A DNA stretch of 58,823 nt, taken from Ilumatobacteraceae bacterium (GTDB lineage Bacteria; Actinomycetota; Acidimicrobiia; Acidimicrobiales; Ilumatobacteraceae). The position numbers were made by a program, and so were the translations under genes. Shown here piece by piece: positions 18,280 through 27,061 of this stretch. The stretch covers positions 1 through 58,823 of the forward strand of contig JABSQH010000152.1 in the NCBI GenBank assembly GCA_013213745.1, written 5' to 3'. Every line of letters begins with the position of its first letter. The stretch's first letter is position 1. The notes under the pieces are model-generated. The model was given only the letters and a program-made list of their open reading frames with translations, ran no database searches and was not told the DNA's origin.

Positions 18280-19206
18280 TCAGGCCAGCACGGTGAGTCG
18301 ACCGGCCCGACGCTCGACTCGGCGGCCGCCGACCTCGCATGCACGGTGTTGTCCGGCCGCCACCTGGAGCACCCGCTCGACCGCGGCGGCATCGGGTGGA
18401 TAGCCGTCGTAGCGCAGCCAGCGCCGAATCGCCCGGCGGCTGAGCGGGAGTGGCGCGGTGCTCAGCGCTGTGGCGTCAGTCGGGTCGATCGCCATCGACA
18501 TCTCCTCGAGGAGGTCGTCGTCGGCGCGGCTCGTGTCGGCGGTGCGCGTGAGCAGTCCCACCACGTCGCGCGCAGCGATGTCATTCGCCAAGGGAAGCAG
18601 TTCGTGCCGCACCCGGTTCCGACGAAACCTCGGGTCGTTGTTGGTCGGGTCGTCGATCGGGGCGATCCCGAGTCTGCGGCACAGTGCGGTGGTTTCGGCG
18701 CGCCGCAACGCCAACATTGGGCGGCTCGCCGAGGCTCGGATTCCCGCCAGCCCGCGAATTCCCGTGCCGCGCAGGAGTGCCAACAGCAAGGTCTCGGCCT
18801 GGTCGTCTGCTGTGTGTGCTGTCAGCGCACCCTTCGGGAGCAGCGCATAGCGGGCCGTACGGGCCCGCGCTTCCAGATTCGGACCGGCCTGGATGTCAGC
18901 GCGTTCCACGGAGCAATCGATGCCGAGCGACGCAGCCAGTGCCACGGCACGATCCGCATCGAGGGCCGAGCGATCGTGCACCCCGTGATCGACGTGACAC
19001 GCAGTGACGCGGAGCTGCGCGTGTTGGGCGAGCACCAACATCGCCGTCGAGTCGGCGCCGCCCGAATAGGCGCACACGACGGACGAACCGGCGGGTGGGA
19101 AACTGCAGCGAGCAGCGAGCGCGTCGAGTTCGGTGGACGAGTGTGTCAGAGGTGTCGGCGGCAGCGCCGCCTGCTCAGAGGTCGAGTTGGCGTTCCTGTC
19201 GTCCAT
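18280..19206 (-). CDS. tilS: tRNA(Ile)-lysidine synthase
   Basis: 308 residues, in the range of actinobacterial TilS. It attaches lysine to C34 of tRNA-Ile(CAU), switching the codon read from AUG to AUA; normally essential. The PP-loop ATP site SGGADS is at residues 48-53, followed by the family segments CHVDHGVH, AHTADDQAETLL and DDPTNNDPRFRRNRVRHELLP. The ATG at 19206 lies inside the end of the small upstream ORF (32-bp overlap). Confidence 0.93.
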   Translation of the reverse strand: MDDRNANSTSEQAALPPTPLTHSSTELDALAARCSFPPAGSSVVCAYSGGADSTAMLVLAQHAQLRVTACHVDHGVHDRSALDADRAVALAASLGIDCSVERADIQAGPNLEARARTARYALLPKGALTAHTADDQAETLLLALLRGTGIRGLAGIRASASRPMLALRRAETTALCRRLGIAPIDDPTNNDPRFRRNRVRHELLPLANDIAARDVVGLLTRTADTSRADDDLLEEMSMAIDPTDATALSTAPLPLSRRAIRRWLRYDGYPPDAAAVERVLQVAAGQHRACEVGGRRVERRAGRLTVLA

Positions 19207-19324
19207 GCGGGTAGCGCTGCGACGACACGCTCTTCAGGTAGGCGAAGCCGAGCCCAGCGACGACAGCCACGGCAACGAGGACCAACACGACGCCGATCCA
19301 GAAGTGCCAAACGTTCGCGAGCAT
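19175..19324 (-). CDS. 49-residue single-span membrane protein
   Basis: The ORF runs from ATG 19324 to TGA 19175. Residues 7-29 form one strongly hydrophobic helix (HFWIGVVLVLVAVAVVAGLG), followed by a basic, polar tail (SSQRYPHGRQERQ). Its 3' end overlaps the first 32 bp of tilS, so the two may be coupled. Too short for a family call. Support comes from the clean membrane helix, GC-rich third positions and its place in a packed operon-like stretch. Confidence 0.55.
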   Translation of the reverse strand: MLANVWHFWIGVVLVLVAVAVVAGLGFAYLKSVSSQRYPHGRQERQLDL

Positions 19325-19434
19325 GCTGAAAGGCTAGTTGGCGGACGATGCCAAGTGCAGATCGACCGCCCAGCTGCGCCGGGCGGCGGCGCTCCCGCCG
19401 GGCGGTGTTGCGCCTCGGCGACCGGCCGTTGGAG

Positions 19435-19725
19435 TTAGCCGATCTTGCCGTCGCCGTCGATATCGGTGTTGAAGCAGCGCTCGATGCGCGCCAAAAGGTC
19501 CGGCGGCATCTCGTCGTTGTGGCACTTTTCGGCAACGACCACGCGTAGCTCGGCATGGAAGTCGAATGCGCCGAGGCAGTCCATGCATCCATCGAGGTGG
19601 TGGCGGATGGAGGCGTGCGTTTCGACGGTCAGCTCGCCGTCGAGGAATCGGTCGAGTTCGCGGATCGTCTCGACGCAGTCGGCGACCTCGGTCGCATTGG
19701 CGGTATCGGGCTGCTGTTCGCTCAT
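19435..19725 (-). CDS. rsrA: Zinc-type anti-sigma factor of the RsrA (mycothiol system) family
   Basis: 96 residues. Contains the zinc anti-sigma signature H-x3-C-x2-C in [13 protein letters not shown] (about 42-54), with further cysteines nearby (DC at 16-17, KC at about 68). In RsrA such cysteines bind zinc and form a disulfide under thiol stress, releasing SigR. It overlaps sigR by four bases (ATGA). The C-terminus is odd: it ends DIDGDGKIG, which looks like a calcium loop. Confidence 0.82.
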   Translation of the reverse strand: MSEQQPDTANATEVADCVETIRELDRFLDGELTVETHASIRHHLDGCMDCLGAFDFHAELRVVVAEKCHNDEMPPDLLARIERCFNTDIDGDGKIG

Positions 19726-20324
19726 GGTGTCGTGCTGGTCGCTTTGCCTTCGGTTTCGGCCGCAGCGGGACCGAGGCCACGCTCGACGGCATAATTATGC
19801 AACGCCTTCTGCATTTGTTTTCTTCCCCGATGGAGACGCGACATCACGGTGCCGATCGGAATGTCGAGCATGTCGGCGATCTCCTTGTACGAAAACCCCT
19901 CGACATCGGCCAGCACTACAGGGAGCCGGAAGTTGTCGGGGAGCGACTCCAACGCGTCTTTGACCTCGGTATCGGGCAGCAGCGTCATCAACGACTCCTC
20001 GGCTGAGCGCCCGATTGCCGGTCCGGCGAGCGTGTCGATCCGTTTGTACAGGTACAGATCCTCGACGTCGTCGAGGTCGGACTCGTCGGGGCGTCGTTGC
20101 TTGGCTCGATAGGTGTTGATGTAGGTGTTGGTGAGGATCCGGAAGAGCCAGGCCCGCAGGTTGGTGCCCTCGGTGAAGGTGTGGAAGCTGCGGTACCCCT
20201 TGAGGTAGGTCTCTTGCACGAGGTCTTCGGCGTCGGCGCGGTTGCGCGTCATCCGCAGTGCAGCCGAATACAGCTGTGGGGCGTACTCCATTGCCTGAGC
20301 GGCGAATTCCGCGCGATCGGCCAT
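19722..20324 (-). CDS. sigR: ECF sigma factor of the SigR/SigH type
   Basis: 200 residues. Region 2 is clear ([20 protein letters not shown], then [16 protein letters not shown]), as is region 4 ([19 protein letters not shown], then [21 protein letters not shown]). This form, with a short acidic stretch ([12 protein letters not shown]) between the regions, is typical of SigR/SigH, which in actinomycetes drives thioredoxin and mycothiol genes in oxidative stress. The paired anti-sigma gene is directly downstream. Confidence 0.9.
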   Translation of the reverse strand: MADRAEFAAQAMEYAPQLYSAALRMTRNRADAEDLVQETYLKGYRSFHTFTEGTNLRAWLFRILTNTYINTYRAKQRRPDESDLDDVEDLYLYKRIDTLAGPAIGRSAEESLMTLLPDTEVKDALESLPDNFRLPVVLADVEGFSYKEIADMLDIPIGTVMSRLHRGRKQMQKALHNYAVERGLGPAAAETEGKATSTTP

Positions 20325-20342
20325 CGGGGTGCCCTGTGCCGC

Positions 20343-20840
20343 TCAGTCCAGCTCGCCGACGACTCGATCGACCGAATCGACGAAGCGATCGAGGAGGTCG
20401 GCCAGCTGGTCGCGGTCGGACTCGTCGAACTCGGCGAGAATGCGCGCCATGGCGCGACCCCGCCGGCTGGCCGCTGCTGCGTGGCGCGCTCGACCGTTCC
20501 CGGTGATCTTGACAACGACGACCCGCCCGTCCTCGGGCGATGGCGCCCGCTCGGCGAGCCCGGCGGTAACCAGGCGGTCGACCGTTCGTGTCGCGCATGA
20601 GGCATCGATACGCAGACGGCCGGCCAGCTCGCGCATCTGACGGTCGCGACGCACGAGTAGGTCGAGGGCATCCATCTGGCCCTGCTCGAGCGGGTGGTCG
20701 CCGAAGATGTATCCGCGCAGTGCATGGGCCGATGCGCCCCGCCGCAGTTCGATCCACGCCCTCCCGATTCGCCGGGCGCGCTCGCGATCATCGGCGTCGG
20801 TGAGATCGACGCGGTGTTGGACGCTTGCAGTTCCGCTCAT
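20343..20840 (-). CDS. MarR family transcriptional regulator
   Basis: 165 residues from ATG 20840. Winged helix visible: QMDALDLLVRRDRQMRELAGRL, recognition-helix region DASCATRTVDRLVTAGLAER, wing SPEDGRVVVVKITGNGR. It begins 24 bp from the divergent P-type ATPase gene, so it may control that gene as well as itself, and lies 18 bp upstream of sigR. Ligand unknown. Confidence 0.85.
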   Translation of the reverse strand: MSGTASVQHRVDLTDADDRERARRIGRAWIELRRGASAHALRGYIFGDHPLEQGQMDALDLLVRRDRQMRELAGRLRIDASCATRTVDRLVTAGLAERAPSPEDGRVVVVKITGNGRARHAAAASRRGRAMARILAEFDESDRDQLADLLDRFVDSVDRVVGELD

Positions 20841-20864
20841 GACTCGTTTGTACGCTAGCGACCG

Positions 20865-23285
20865 ATGGCAGGCGTCGACGGTGTGGAGCTCTCCGTGCGG
20901 GCCGGCTTGACGAGCGGGGAGGTCGCAGAGCGCATCGCCCGAGGCCAGGTCAACCAGGTCGACGAACGCAGCTCGCGCACCCTGTCGGAGATCATCCGCA
21001 GCAACGTCCTGACCCGGTTCAACGCAATCATCGCCGCGTTGGCGTTCGTCGTGCTGATCGTTGGTGATCCGCGCGACGTCTTGTTCGCCTTCGTGATGAT
21101 CTCCAACGCCGTCATCGGCACCGTGCAGGAACTGCGGTCGAAAGCGACACTCGATCGGTTGTCGCTGGTGGTGGCACCGCAATTGACCGTGCGACGCGAC
21201 GGGGCCGACACCATCATCGGACCCGCCGAGGTCGTCCTCGACGACATCATCGTGATCGGGCCGGGTGACCAGATCGTGGTCGATGGAGTCATCGTCGACG
21301 ACGACGAGCTGACGATCGACGAGTCGTTGCTCACCGGAGAAGCCGATCCGGTGGCCAAAAACATCGGCGACGGGGCGCTGTCGGGGAGTTTTGTCGTTGC
21401 CGGCGGCGGCGTGATGCGGGCGACGGCGGTCGGCGATGACGCCTACGCCGCCAAGTTGGCCCGCGACGCACGCGCCTTCCGTCGCCCGCGAACCGAACTC
21501 GAACGCGGGATCGACGGGATTCTGCGAGTCATCACGTGGTTGCTGGTCCCCGCCGCGCTGTTCTTGTTCCTCGGCCAGCGGTACGGCGAGGGAAACACGT
21601 TGCGCGAGGCGTTGCTCGGCACCGCGACGGGGCTGGTAGCGCTCGTCCCCCAGGGACTCGTGCTGCTGCTCAGCATGGCGCAAGCGGTCGCAGTGATTCG
21701 ACTGGGTCGCGCCGGCGTGCTCGTGCAGCGCCTCGAGGCAGTCGAGACACTTGCTCGGGTCACGCTTTTGGCAACCGACAAGACCGGCACGTTGACGACG
21801 GGTGCGGTGCGCCTCGACCACACGATCCCGCTCGACTCCGATGCCCCGATCGACGACGCGCTCGGCGCACTGGCCGCCGCCGACGAGCATCCCGACGCCA
21901 CGATCGCCGCGATCGCCGCGGCGTACCCCAGGGACCCCGGCTGGATGGTCGAGGGGCGAGTGCCATTCGCCTCGCGCTACAAGTTCAGCGCGATCGGTAC
22001 GCCCCAGGCGCCGGCTGCGGCGTGGTATATCGGCGCCCCCGAGGTGCTGTTGACGGCCGACGACGCTTCGCTCCGGGATGCGCAGGCCGCTGCCGAACGG
22101 GGTATGAGGGTGCTCGTTGCTGCCTGCGCCGACGAGCTCGCCGAGCCGGGTGTGTTGCCCGCCGGGCTGCGCCCGATCGCGCTGGTCGTGTGCGCCGACG
22201 AGATCCGTTCCGATGCCCGCGAGACCGTCGAGTATTTCACCGCCGAGCGGGTGGCGGTCAAGGTGATCTCGGGCGACAACCCGCGCACCGTGGCTGCGAT
22301 CGCTCAGCGATCCGCCGTGCCGGACGCCGAGAAGTGGATCGATGGTCGAGACCTACCGATGGTCGACATCGACAGTTCCGATGCGAATGAAGACGAGTTG
22401 TCCCGAGAGATCACCGACCACGCCGTGTTCGGCCGAGTCACTCCTGAGGTGAAGCGAGCCTTCGTCCGATCGTCACAACGCCATGGCGAGGTCGTGGCGA
22501 TGACCGGCGACGGGGTCAACGACACGCTGGCTCTGAAAGACGCCGACCTGGGGATTGCCATGGGCGCCGGAACGTCGGCAGCCAAGTCGGTTGCCGAGCT
22601 CGTGCTGCTCGATAATCGGTTCGCCACGCTCCCCGGTGTGGTCGCCGAAGGTCGTCGGGTGATCGCCAACATCAATCGCGTCGCGCGGTTGTTCGTGACC
22701 AAGACGGTGTGGGCAGCAACCTTTGCGATCATCGTCGGCGTGGCCACCACGTCGTATCCGATCCTGCCTCGTCAACTGACGGTCGTCGATGCGATCACGA
22801 TTGGGATTCCCGGTTTCATCTTGAGTTTCGAGCCGAGCCACGAACCTGCACGGTCGGGTTTCATTCGACGGGTGCTGCGATTCGGCGTTCCCGTCGGACT
22901 GGTCGTCGGCGTCGTCACGATGGCCGGTTTCGCCGTCGTGCGTTCGTCGTGGATCGGGGCCGACCGCGACGCGGCTCAGAGTGCCGCGACGTTGCTGTTG
23001 ACCATTCTCGGCCTCGTCGCCCTCGAAGAGCTGATCCAGCCGCTCGATCGCTACCGCTCCGTTCTGCTCGCCGTTCTTGTGGTGATGACGGTCGGCGCAT
23101 TTGCCATCGGGCCGATCGCTGAGTTCTTCTTGCTCGAGATCCCGAGCGCGGAGGTGTCCGCAGTGATCGCCGGCGCGGCGGCGATCGGCGCGCTCGGCAT
23201 CGTTCTCGGGGCGCGCCGAGCTGGAGCGCTGTTCGACCGGTTCGACGACCGGTTCTCACGACTCGCAGCTCGCGGACTCGAGTAG
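20865..23285 (+). CDS. Cation-translocating P-type ATPase, CtpE-like
   Basis: 806 residues, integral membrane. The actuator motif TGE is at 157-159, the phosphorylated aspartate is D305 in DKTGTLT, and the hinge motif is TGDGVNDTLALKDADLG. About ten membrane helices, the last block near 610-790. The overall form matches CtpE of mycobacteria, reported to move calcium; this is by family resemblance. Helix 4 reads VPQGL (261-265) where P2-type pumps usually have PEGL. Starts 24 bp from divergent marR. Confidence 0.88.
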   Translation: MAGVDGVELSVRAGLTSGEVAERIARGQVNQVDERSSRTLSEIIRSNVLTRFNAIIAALAFVVLIVGDPRDVLFAFVMISNAVIGTVQELRSKATLDRLSLVVAPQLTVRRDGADTIIGPAEVVLDDIIVIGPGDQIVVDGVIVDDDELTIDESLLTGEADPVAKNIGDGALSGSFVVAGGGVMRATAVGDDAYAAKLARDARAFRRPRTELERGIDGILRVITWLLVPAALFLFLGQRYGEGNTLREALLGTATGLVALVPQGLVLLLSMAQAVAVIRLGRAGVLVQRLEAVETLARVTLLATDKTGTLTTGAVRLDHTIPLDSDAPIDDALGALAAADEHPDATIAAIAAAYPRDPGWMVEGRVPFASRYKFSAIGTPQAPAAAWYIGAPEVLLTADDASLRDAQAAAERGMRVLVAACADELAEPGVLPAGLRPIALVVCADEIRSDARETVEYFTAERVAVKVISGDNPRTVAAIAQRSAVPDAEKWIDGRDLPMVDIDSSDANEDELSREITDHAVFGRVTPEVKRAFVRSSQRHGEVVAMTGDGVNDTLALKDADLGIAMGAGTSAAKSVAELVLLDNRFATLPGVVAEGRRVIANINRVARLFVTKTVWAATFAIIVGVATTSYPILPRQLTVVDAITIGIPGFILSFEPSHEPARSGFIRRVLRFGVPVGLVVGVVTMAGFAVVRSSWIGADRDAAQSAATLLLTILGLVALEELIQPLDRYRSVLLAVLVVMTVGAFAIGPIAEFFLLEIPSAEVSAVIAGAAAIGALGIVLGARRAGALFDRFDDRFSRLAARGLE

Positions 23286-23299
23286 TCGGCATGGTGGTC

Positions 23300-23974
23300 A
23301 CGGCGTGTTCGTGTGATTTCGACGTCGGCACCCGTTCGGGCGCGGGCAGTACCTCGAGTTTGCGCCCGAGTGATGCGCCCGACAGTTCGAGCGTTCGGAC
23401 GCTCCAGAATCGTTCCGGGTGGTACCAGTTCAGCGGGCGACGCTCGTCGAGCCGTCCCATCGCTTCGTCGACCATGGCCACCGCCTCGGCGCAGTACAAG
23501 TGCTCGGTCGGCGCAGGGCGGCCGAGTCGTCCGAGCAGCAACGCCCGCCCTGCCTCCCGCGGGCTGGGAGACGCGTTCCCGTCGTAGCGTTCGATGGCCA
23601 AGAGCGCGGCGTCGAGTTGGGCCTCGTCGATGTCGATCCGTCGCGTGAATGCCTCGTAGTCGCCGTCGACCATCTCGATACGCACGGCGTCGTCCAGACG
23701 GTGCAGTTGGCTGACTCCGTGGAAGTCGCTGCTTCACACGTCGGGCGCGATCGCCTGGATCTCTGCGTGCCAGAGGAGTGGTGGGAGGTCCACGATCACG
23801 ACCGCCATTGCCACGTGATCGAATCGGGAGTCGAGCATCAAGCGAATTCGGTGCGACAACTGCGAGTGGCCTTCGAAACAACCAGATGTCGCCGGTCCGG
23901 GCCGTGGCTGCCGACTCCGTGTAGCTGATCGATCGGGGCGTGCATGCGCCTTGCGCGCAGGCCCACGCGCGCAT
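23300..23974 (-). pseudogene. Decayed permuted papain-like (YiiX/C92-type) gene
   Basis: Remains of one protein across two frames. The first piece ends in TARTGDIWLF; an extra base near 23873-23884 then shifts the frame, and reading continues as EGHSQLSHRIRLMLDSRFDH. An in-frame TGA at 23734-23736 interrupts after EIQAIAPDV, and the same frame goes on with SSDFHGVSQLHRLDDAVRIEM. Later LYCAEAVAMVDEAMG looks like the cysteine motif of YiiX-like permuted papains, with the HVAM histidine upstream. The frame then runs without a stop into the 3' end of the ATPase gene on the opposite strand. Not expected to make a working protein. Confidence 0.7.
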
Positions 23975-24036
23975 GTCGCCCCGTGAAGGCGGCCGCGCAG
24001 GCGAAACGTCGGGGGAGTGACCGCGCCGGACACGCC

Positions 24037-25506
24037 TCAGGTCGGCGTGGCAAACAGTGCGCCGGCCTCGCGCCAGCCCGCATTGTCGGCGACGATCAAC
24101 AGCTCGTCACCGGAGTGCAGCACCGTGCCGCCCTCGGGTATGAACGAGTCGCCGGCGCGGCGTACGAGCACGATCAGCATCCCGGCCGGCAGGCCGAGGC
24201 TGACGATCGACGCGTCTGCCGCCGGGCAGCCGGCGTGCAGTCGCACCTCGTGGAGGTCGGGTCCTTCGACTCCAGCGATGGACGCGTCGAATGTCGTCGT
24301 TGATGTCGCCGGCTCGACCGCCACGATGTTCAGGCGCCGTGCCACCCACGGAATCGTGGTTCCTTTCAACAACACCGACGTCAGCACCACGAAGAACACC
24401 ACGTTGAACACGACGTCGCCGCCGACGATGCCCTCATTGACCGGAAACGTGGCGAGGATGATCGGCGTTGCGCCGCGCAACCCGACCCACGACACGAAGG
24501 CCATCTCGCGCCACGAGAAACGAAACGGCAGCAGCGATGCGAACACGGCGATCGGTCGGGCGACGAAGATCAGGAGCAGCGCGACGACGATCGAATCGCC
24601 TGCGACCGACCGTAGATCGCTCGGGAACACGAGCAGGCCGAGTACGACGAACATCGAGATCTGGAACAGCCAGGCCAACGAGTCGTGGAACCGCAGCAGC
24701 GATCGGCGATGGAGGAAGTTGAGATCAGCCAGGGTCACGCCGGCCACGTATGTCGCGAGGAAGCCGCTTCCGCCGACGAAGGTCAGGCCTTCGTAGAGCA
24801 ACAACACGAACGCAAACGTGACCACCGGGTAGAGCCCGTCGAAATCGAGTCGGAGTCGGTTGATCACGAGCACGAGCCCGCGAGCCGCCAAGTATCCGCC
24901 GATGGCGCCCAGCCCCATTTGCACGATGAACGAACCGCCGAGCAGGAACGGGTTCGGATTGTCGCTCGTGATCAGCGTGATGATGCTCACGGTCAGGAAG
25001 ACCGCCATCGGATCGTTGCTTCCGGACTCGAGTTCGAGCAGCGACTTGAGGCGACGAGGGAGTGGGACTCCGCGCGACCCGAGAATCGAAAAGACCGCCG
25101 CGGCGTCGGTCGAGGCGATCACCGCGCCGAGCAGCATCGCCTCGGCCAGGTCGAGCGGAAGGATCAGCGTCGCCAGCCCGCCGAGTGTGAGCGCGCTGAT
25201 CAATACGCCGACGCTGGCTAGGGTCAAACCAGGCGCGAGCACCGGCCGGATCTGTTTGAACTTCGTGTCGAGCCCGCCGCTGAACAAGATGAACGCCAGC
25301 GCGATGGTGCCGAACTCGGCGGCGATGTCGAAGTTGTCGAACTCGATGTCGAAGACGCCCTCCGACCCGGCGACCATCCCGAGCCCGAGGAACAACAGTA
25401 GGCCGGGCACGCCGAGCTTGGCCGAGGTCTTCGACAGCAGCACGCCGCCGGCCAACAACAGGGCAGTCGCCAGGATCAAAGGATTGCCATCCACGCCGCC
25501 GCTCAT
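24037..25506 (-). CDS. nhaP2: Potassium/proton antiporter with TrkA-C domain (NhaP2/CvrA type)
   Basis: 489 residues from ATG 25506. Twelve or so helices of the CPA1 exchanger fold span residues 1-400; the ion-site region appears as SGSNDPMAVFLT and the helix-5 region as ASTDAAAVFSIL. A TrkA-C (RCK C-lobe) domain at about 415-485 ends with GDELLIVADNAGW. Family members export K+ in exchange for protons at the inner membrane. One repeat copy lies 14 bp ahead of its start. Confidence 0.88.
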   Translation of the reverse strand: MSGGVDGNPLILATALLLAGGVLLSKTSAKLGVPGLLLFLGLGMVAGSEGVFDIEFDNFDIAAEFGTIALAFILFSGGLDTKFKQIRPVLAPGLTLASVGVLISALTLGGLATLILPLDLAEAMLLGAVIASTDAAAVFSILGSRGVPLPRRLKSLLELESGSNDPMAVFLTVSIITLITSDNPNPFLLGGSFIVQMGLGAIGGYLAARGLVLVINRLRLDFDGLYPVVTFAFVLLLYEGLTFVGGSGFLATYVAGVTLADLNFLHRRSLLRFHDSLAWLFQISMFVVLGLLVFPSDLRSVAGDSIVVALLLIFVARPIAVFASLLPFRFSWREMAFVSWVGLRGATPIILATFPVNEGIVGGDVVFNVVFFVVLTSVLLKGTTIPWVARRLNIVAVEPATSTTTFDASIAGVEGPDLHEVRLHAGCPAADASIVSLGLPAGMLIVLVRRAGDSFIPEGGTVLHSGDELLIVADNAGWREAGALFATPT

Positions 25507-25882
25507 GCTCCCACATCTCCCGAAATCCCGGGGATTCCGTGCGATTTCCGCACGTCTCTGCGAACAGAACGGGTCGTCGACGGCCTTGCGGTCCCCGTGC
25601 TGGTCCTGGCGATGTCGGTGATCGTCGCCGACCAGGCGACGCACGCATGGGACCTCGCCGTTGCCAACGGGGCAGGCGGCTCGACCAAGCGATGCACTTG
25701 CCGCGTTCTCCCTCGGGGTGTGGGAGCAGCTCGCCCCACCGGAGCGTCGTGAGCCGAGGAGTGCGATCGACGTTGCCGCCGGCGCGTCGAACGTCGACCG
25801 GCTTGCCGGCTGCACGGGCCGCCAGCCGTAGCGCTTGGATATCAGTACGAGCCTGGCGTTCGGGCCACGCAAGAATCGGACC
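25507..25882. other. 376-bp gene-free stretch between divergent genes
   Basis: Holds one copy of the 50-bp double-hairpin repeat next to the antiporter gene. The remaining 310 bp show no coding frame I can support in either direction and no clear promoter match. It separates the antiporter and methyltransferase starts, so it must carry the promoters of both. Confidence 0.6.
25520..25569. repeat. 50-bp double-hairpin repeat, copy 1
   Basis: Starts CCGAAATCCCGGGGATTCCG and continues with GTGCGATTTCCGCACGTCTC. Two inverted repeats: AATCC/GGATT around CGG, and GTGCG/CGCAC around ATTTC. It matches the copy at 27354 at 45 of 50 positions in the same orientation. Function unknown. Confidence 0.85.
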
Positions 25883-26611
25883 ATGCCCGAGGACCGCTAC
25901 GACGCTCGGATCGCTGCCGCGTACGACGCGTGGATGGCCGACCAGTTTCGTCCCGAAGTCGTATCGGCCACCGTCGACTTCCTTTCGGAATACGCCGACG
26001 ACGGACGTGCATTGGAGTTCGCCGTCGGCACCGGGCGAATCGCCCTTCCGTTGAGTCGGCGCGGTGTCGACGTGAGCGGTATCGAGCTGTCGCCGGCAAT
26101 GGTCGAACAACTGCGCGCCAAGCACGGTAGCGAGGCGATCGACGTGACGATCGGTGACATGGCGACGACTCGCGTCGGTGGCACGTTCATGCTCGTGTAC
26201 CTCGTGTTCAACACGATCATGAACCTGCAGACCCAGGACGAGCAGGTGGCGTGTTTCCAGAACGCCGCCGACCACCTGGAGCCCGGTGGCCACTTCGTGA
26301 TCGAAGTGATCGTGCCGGCGCTACAGCGCCTCCCGCTCGGCGAGACACTGGTGGCCTTTGACGCGTCCGACGGTCATGCGGGGGTCGATCGCTATGACGT
26401 GGTCAATCAGACGTTGGTGTCACGGCACTACTTCGTCGGCGACGGCGAGGTGCTGCAGGAGGACAGCCCTCACCGATACGCGTACCCGGCCGAGTACGAC
26501 CTGATGGCGAAGATGGCGGGGCTGTCGCTCGTCGGTCGATGGGCCGACTGGCAACGCGAGCCGTTCACCGCGACGAGCCCGTCGCACGTGTCGGTGTGGG
26601 TCAAGCCGTGA
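25883..26611 (+). CDS. Class I SAM-dependent methyltransferase
   Basis: 242 residues. The SAM-binding motif I is ALEFAVGTGRIALPLSRRG, the acidic end of strand 2 is VSGIELSPAMVEQL, and motif II/III regions follow (VTIGDMATTRVGGTF, LEPGGHFVIEV). Substrate not predictable. ATG 25883 is chosen because similarity begins at RYDARIAAAYD; an in-frame start exists 48 bases upstream. Its stop overlaps the start of a truncated GNAT gene (GTGA). Confidence 0.85.
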   Translation: MPEDRYDARIAAAYDAWMADQFRPEVVSATVDFLSEYADDGRALEFAVGTGRIALPLSRRGVDVSGIELSPAMVEQLRAKHGSEAIDVTIGDMATTRVGGTFMLVYLVFNTIMNLQTQDEQVACFQNAADHLEPGGHFVIEVIVPALQRLPLGETLVAFDASDGHAGVDRYDVVNQTLVSRHYFVGDGEVLQEDSPHRYAYPAEYDLMAKMAGLSLVGRWADWQREPFTATSPSHVSVWVKP

Positions 26612-26850
26612 GCGACGCTCCGATCGTTCGACGTGTGACGCCCGACGACGGCACCGTGCTGCGGGCGGTCCGCCTCGCCGCCTGGACCGAGGTCAACGAC
26701 GAGGAGGCGGCCCGACGCGTGGCGCAACTCGATCACCGCCGAGTTCGCCGATGCTCAGTACGAGCGTCTCGCCTCGGCGATGCCCGTGGCATCGCCGAAC
26801 TGGTCGCACGATGGCGGTCGACGCTGCGGCCGCACGACACGTCGCATTGA
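26608..26850 (+). pseudogene. Truncated GNAT acetyltransferase gene
   Basis: Only the first 28 or so residues look genuine: APIVRRVTPDDGTVLRAVRL is the usual GNAT opening. After about 26700 the frame turns arginine-rich and loses any resemblance to the family, and no acetyl-CoA motif (Q/R-x2-G-x-G/A) follows. The GTG start overlaps the methyltransferase stop. Downstream sequence to 27061 appears to be scrambled remnants. Confidence 0.6.
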
Positions 26851-26944
26851 TGGCATCGGTGCCGAGCCACCCCGCGACGGTGTCGGTGACGCCGGTGGCG
26901 TTCAACGTGCGGACGAGCGGCACGTAGCTGCCGGTGGCGTGCCG

Positions 26945-27002
26945 CGCTGACACAAACCCGCTGACACATACCGGTGTCTACCGAGACGGAACCGAGACGG
27001 AA
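26945..27002 (+). repeat. Short direct repeats upstream of the peroxiredoxin fragment
   Basis: CGCTGACACA occurs at 26945-26954 and again at 26959-26968. CCGAGACGGAA is tandemly duplicated at 26981-26991 and 26992-27002. They lie 60-117 bp ahead of the peroxiredoxin ATG and could be slippage products or operator-like sites; I see no way to tell. Confidence 0.55.
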
Positions 27003-27061
27003 CCGTGCTGTGCGAGAACGGACGGTGATTCATACCGACCACGTCACAGGAGACGACCATC

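Noticed and set aside
19381-19420. GC-rich direct repeat CGCCGGGCGG downstream of rsrA as a terminator
   Set aside because: It is a direct, not inverted, repeat and forms no convincing hairpin.
23734-23736. In-frame TGA as a selenocysteine codon
   Set aside because: A separate frameshift and a lost stop occur in the same gene and no SECIS-like hairpin is apparent directly after the TGA; decay explains it better.
26693-26953. Minus-strand ORF of 86 residues in the decayed patch
   Set aside because: The first 40 residues look protein-like (LVRTLNATGVTDTVAGWLG), but the rest does not and no family is recognised; could be a fragment, not supported as a gene.
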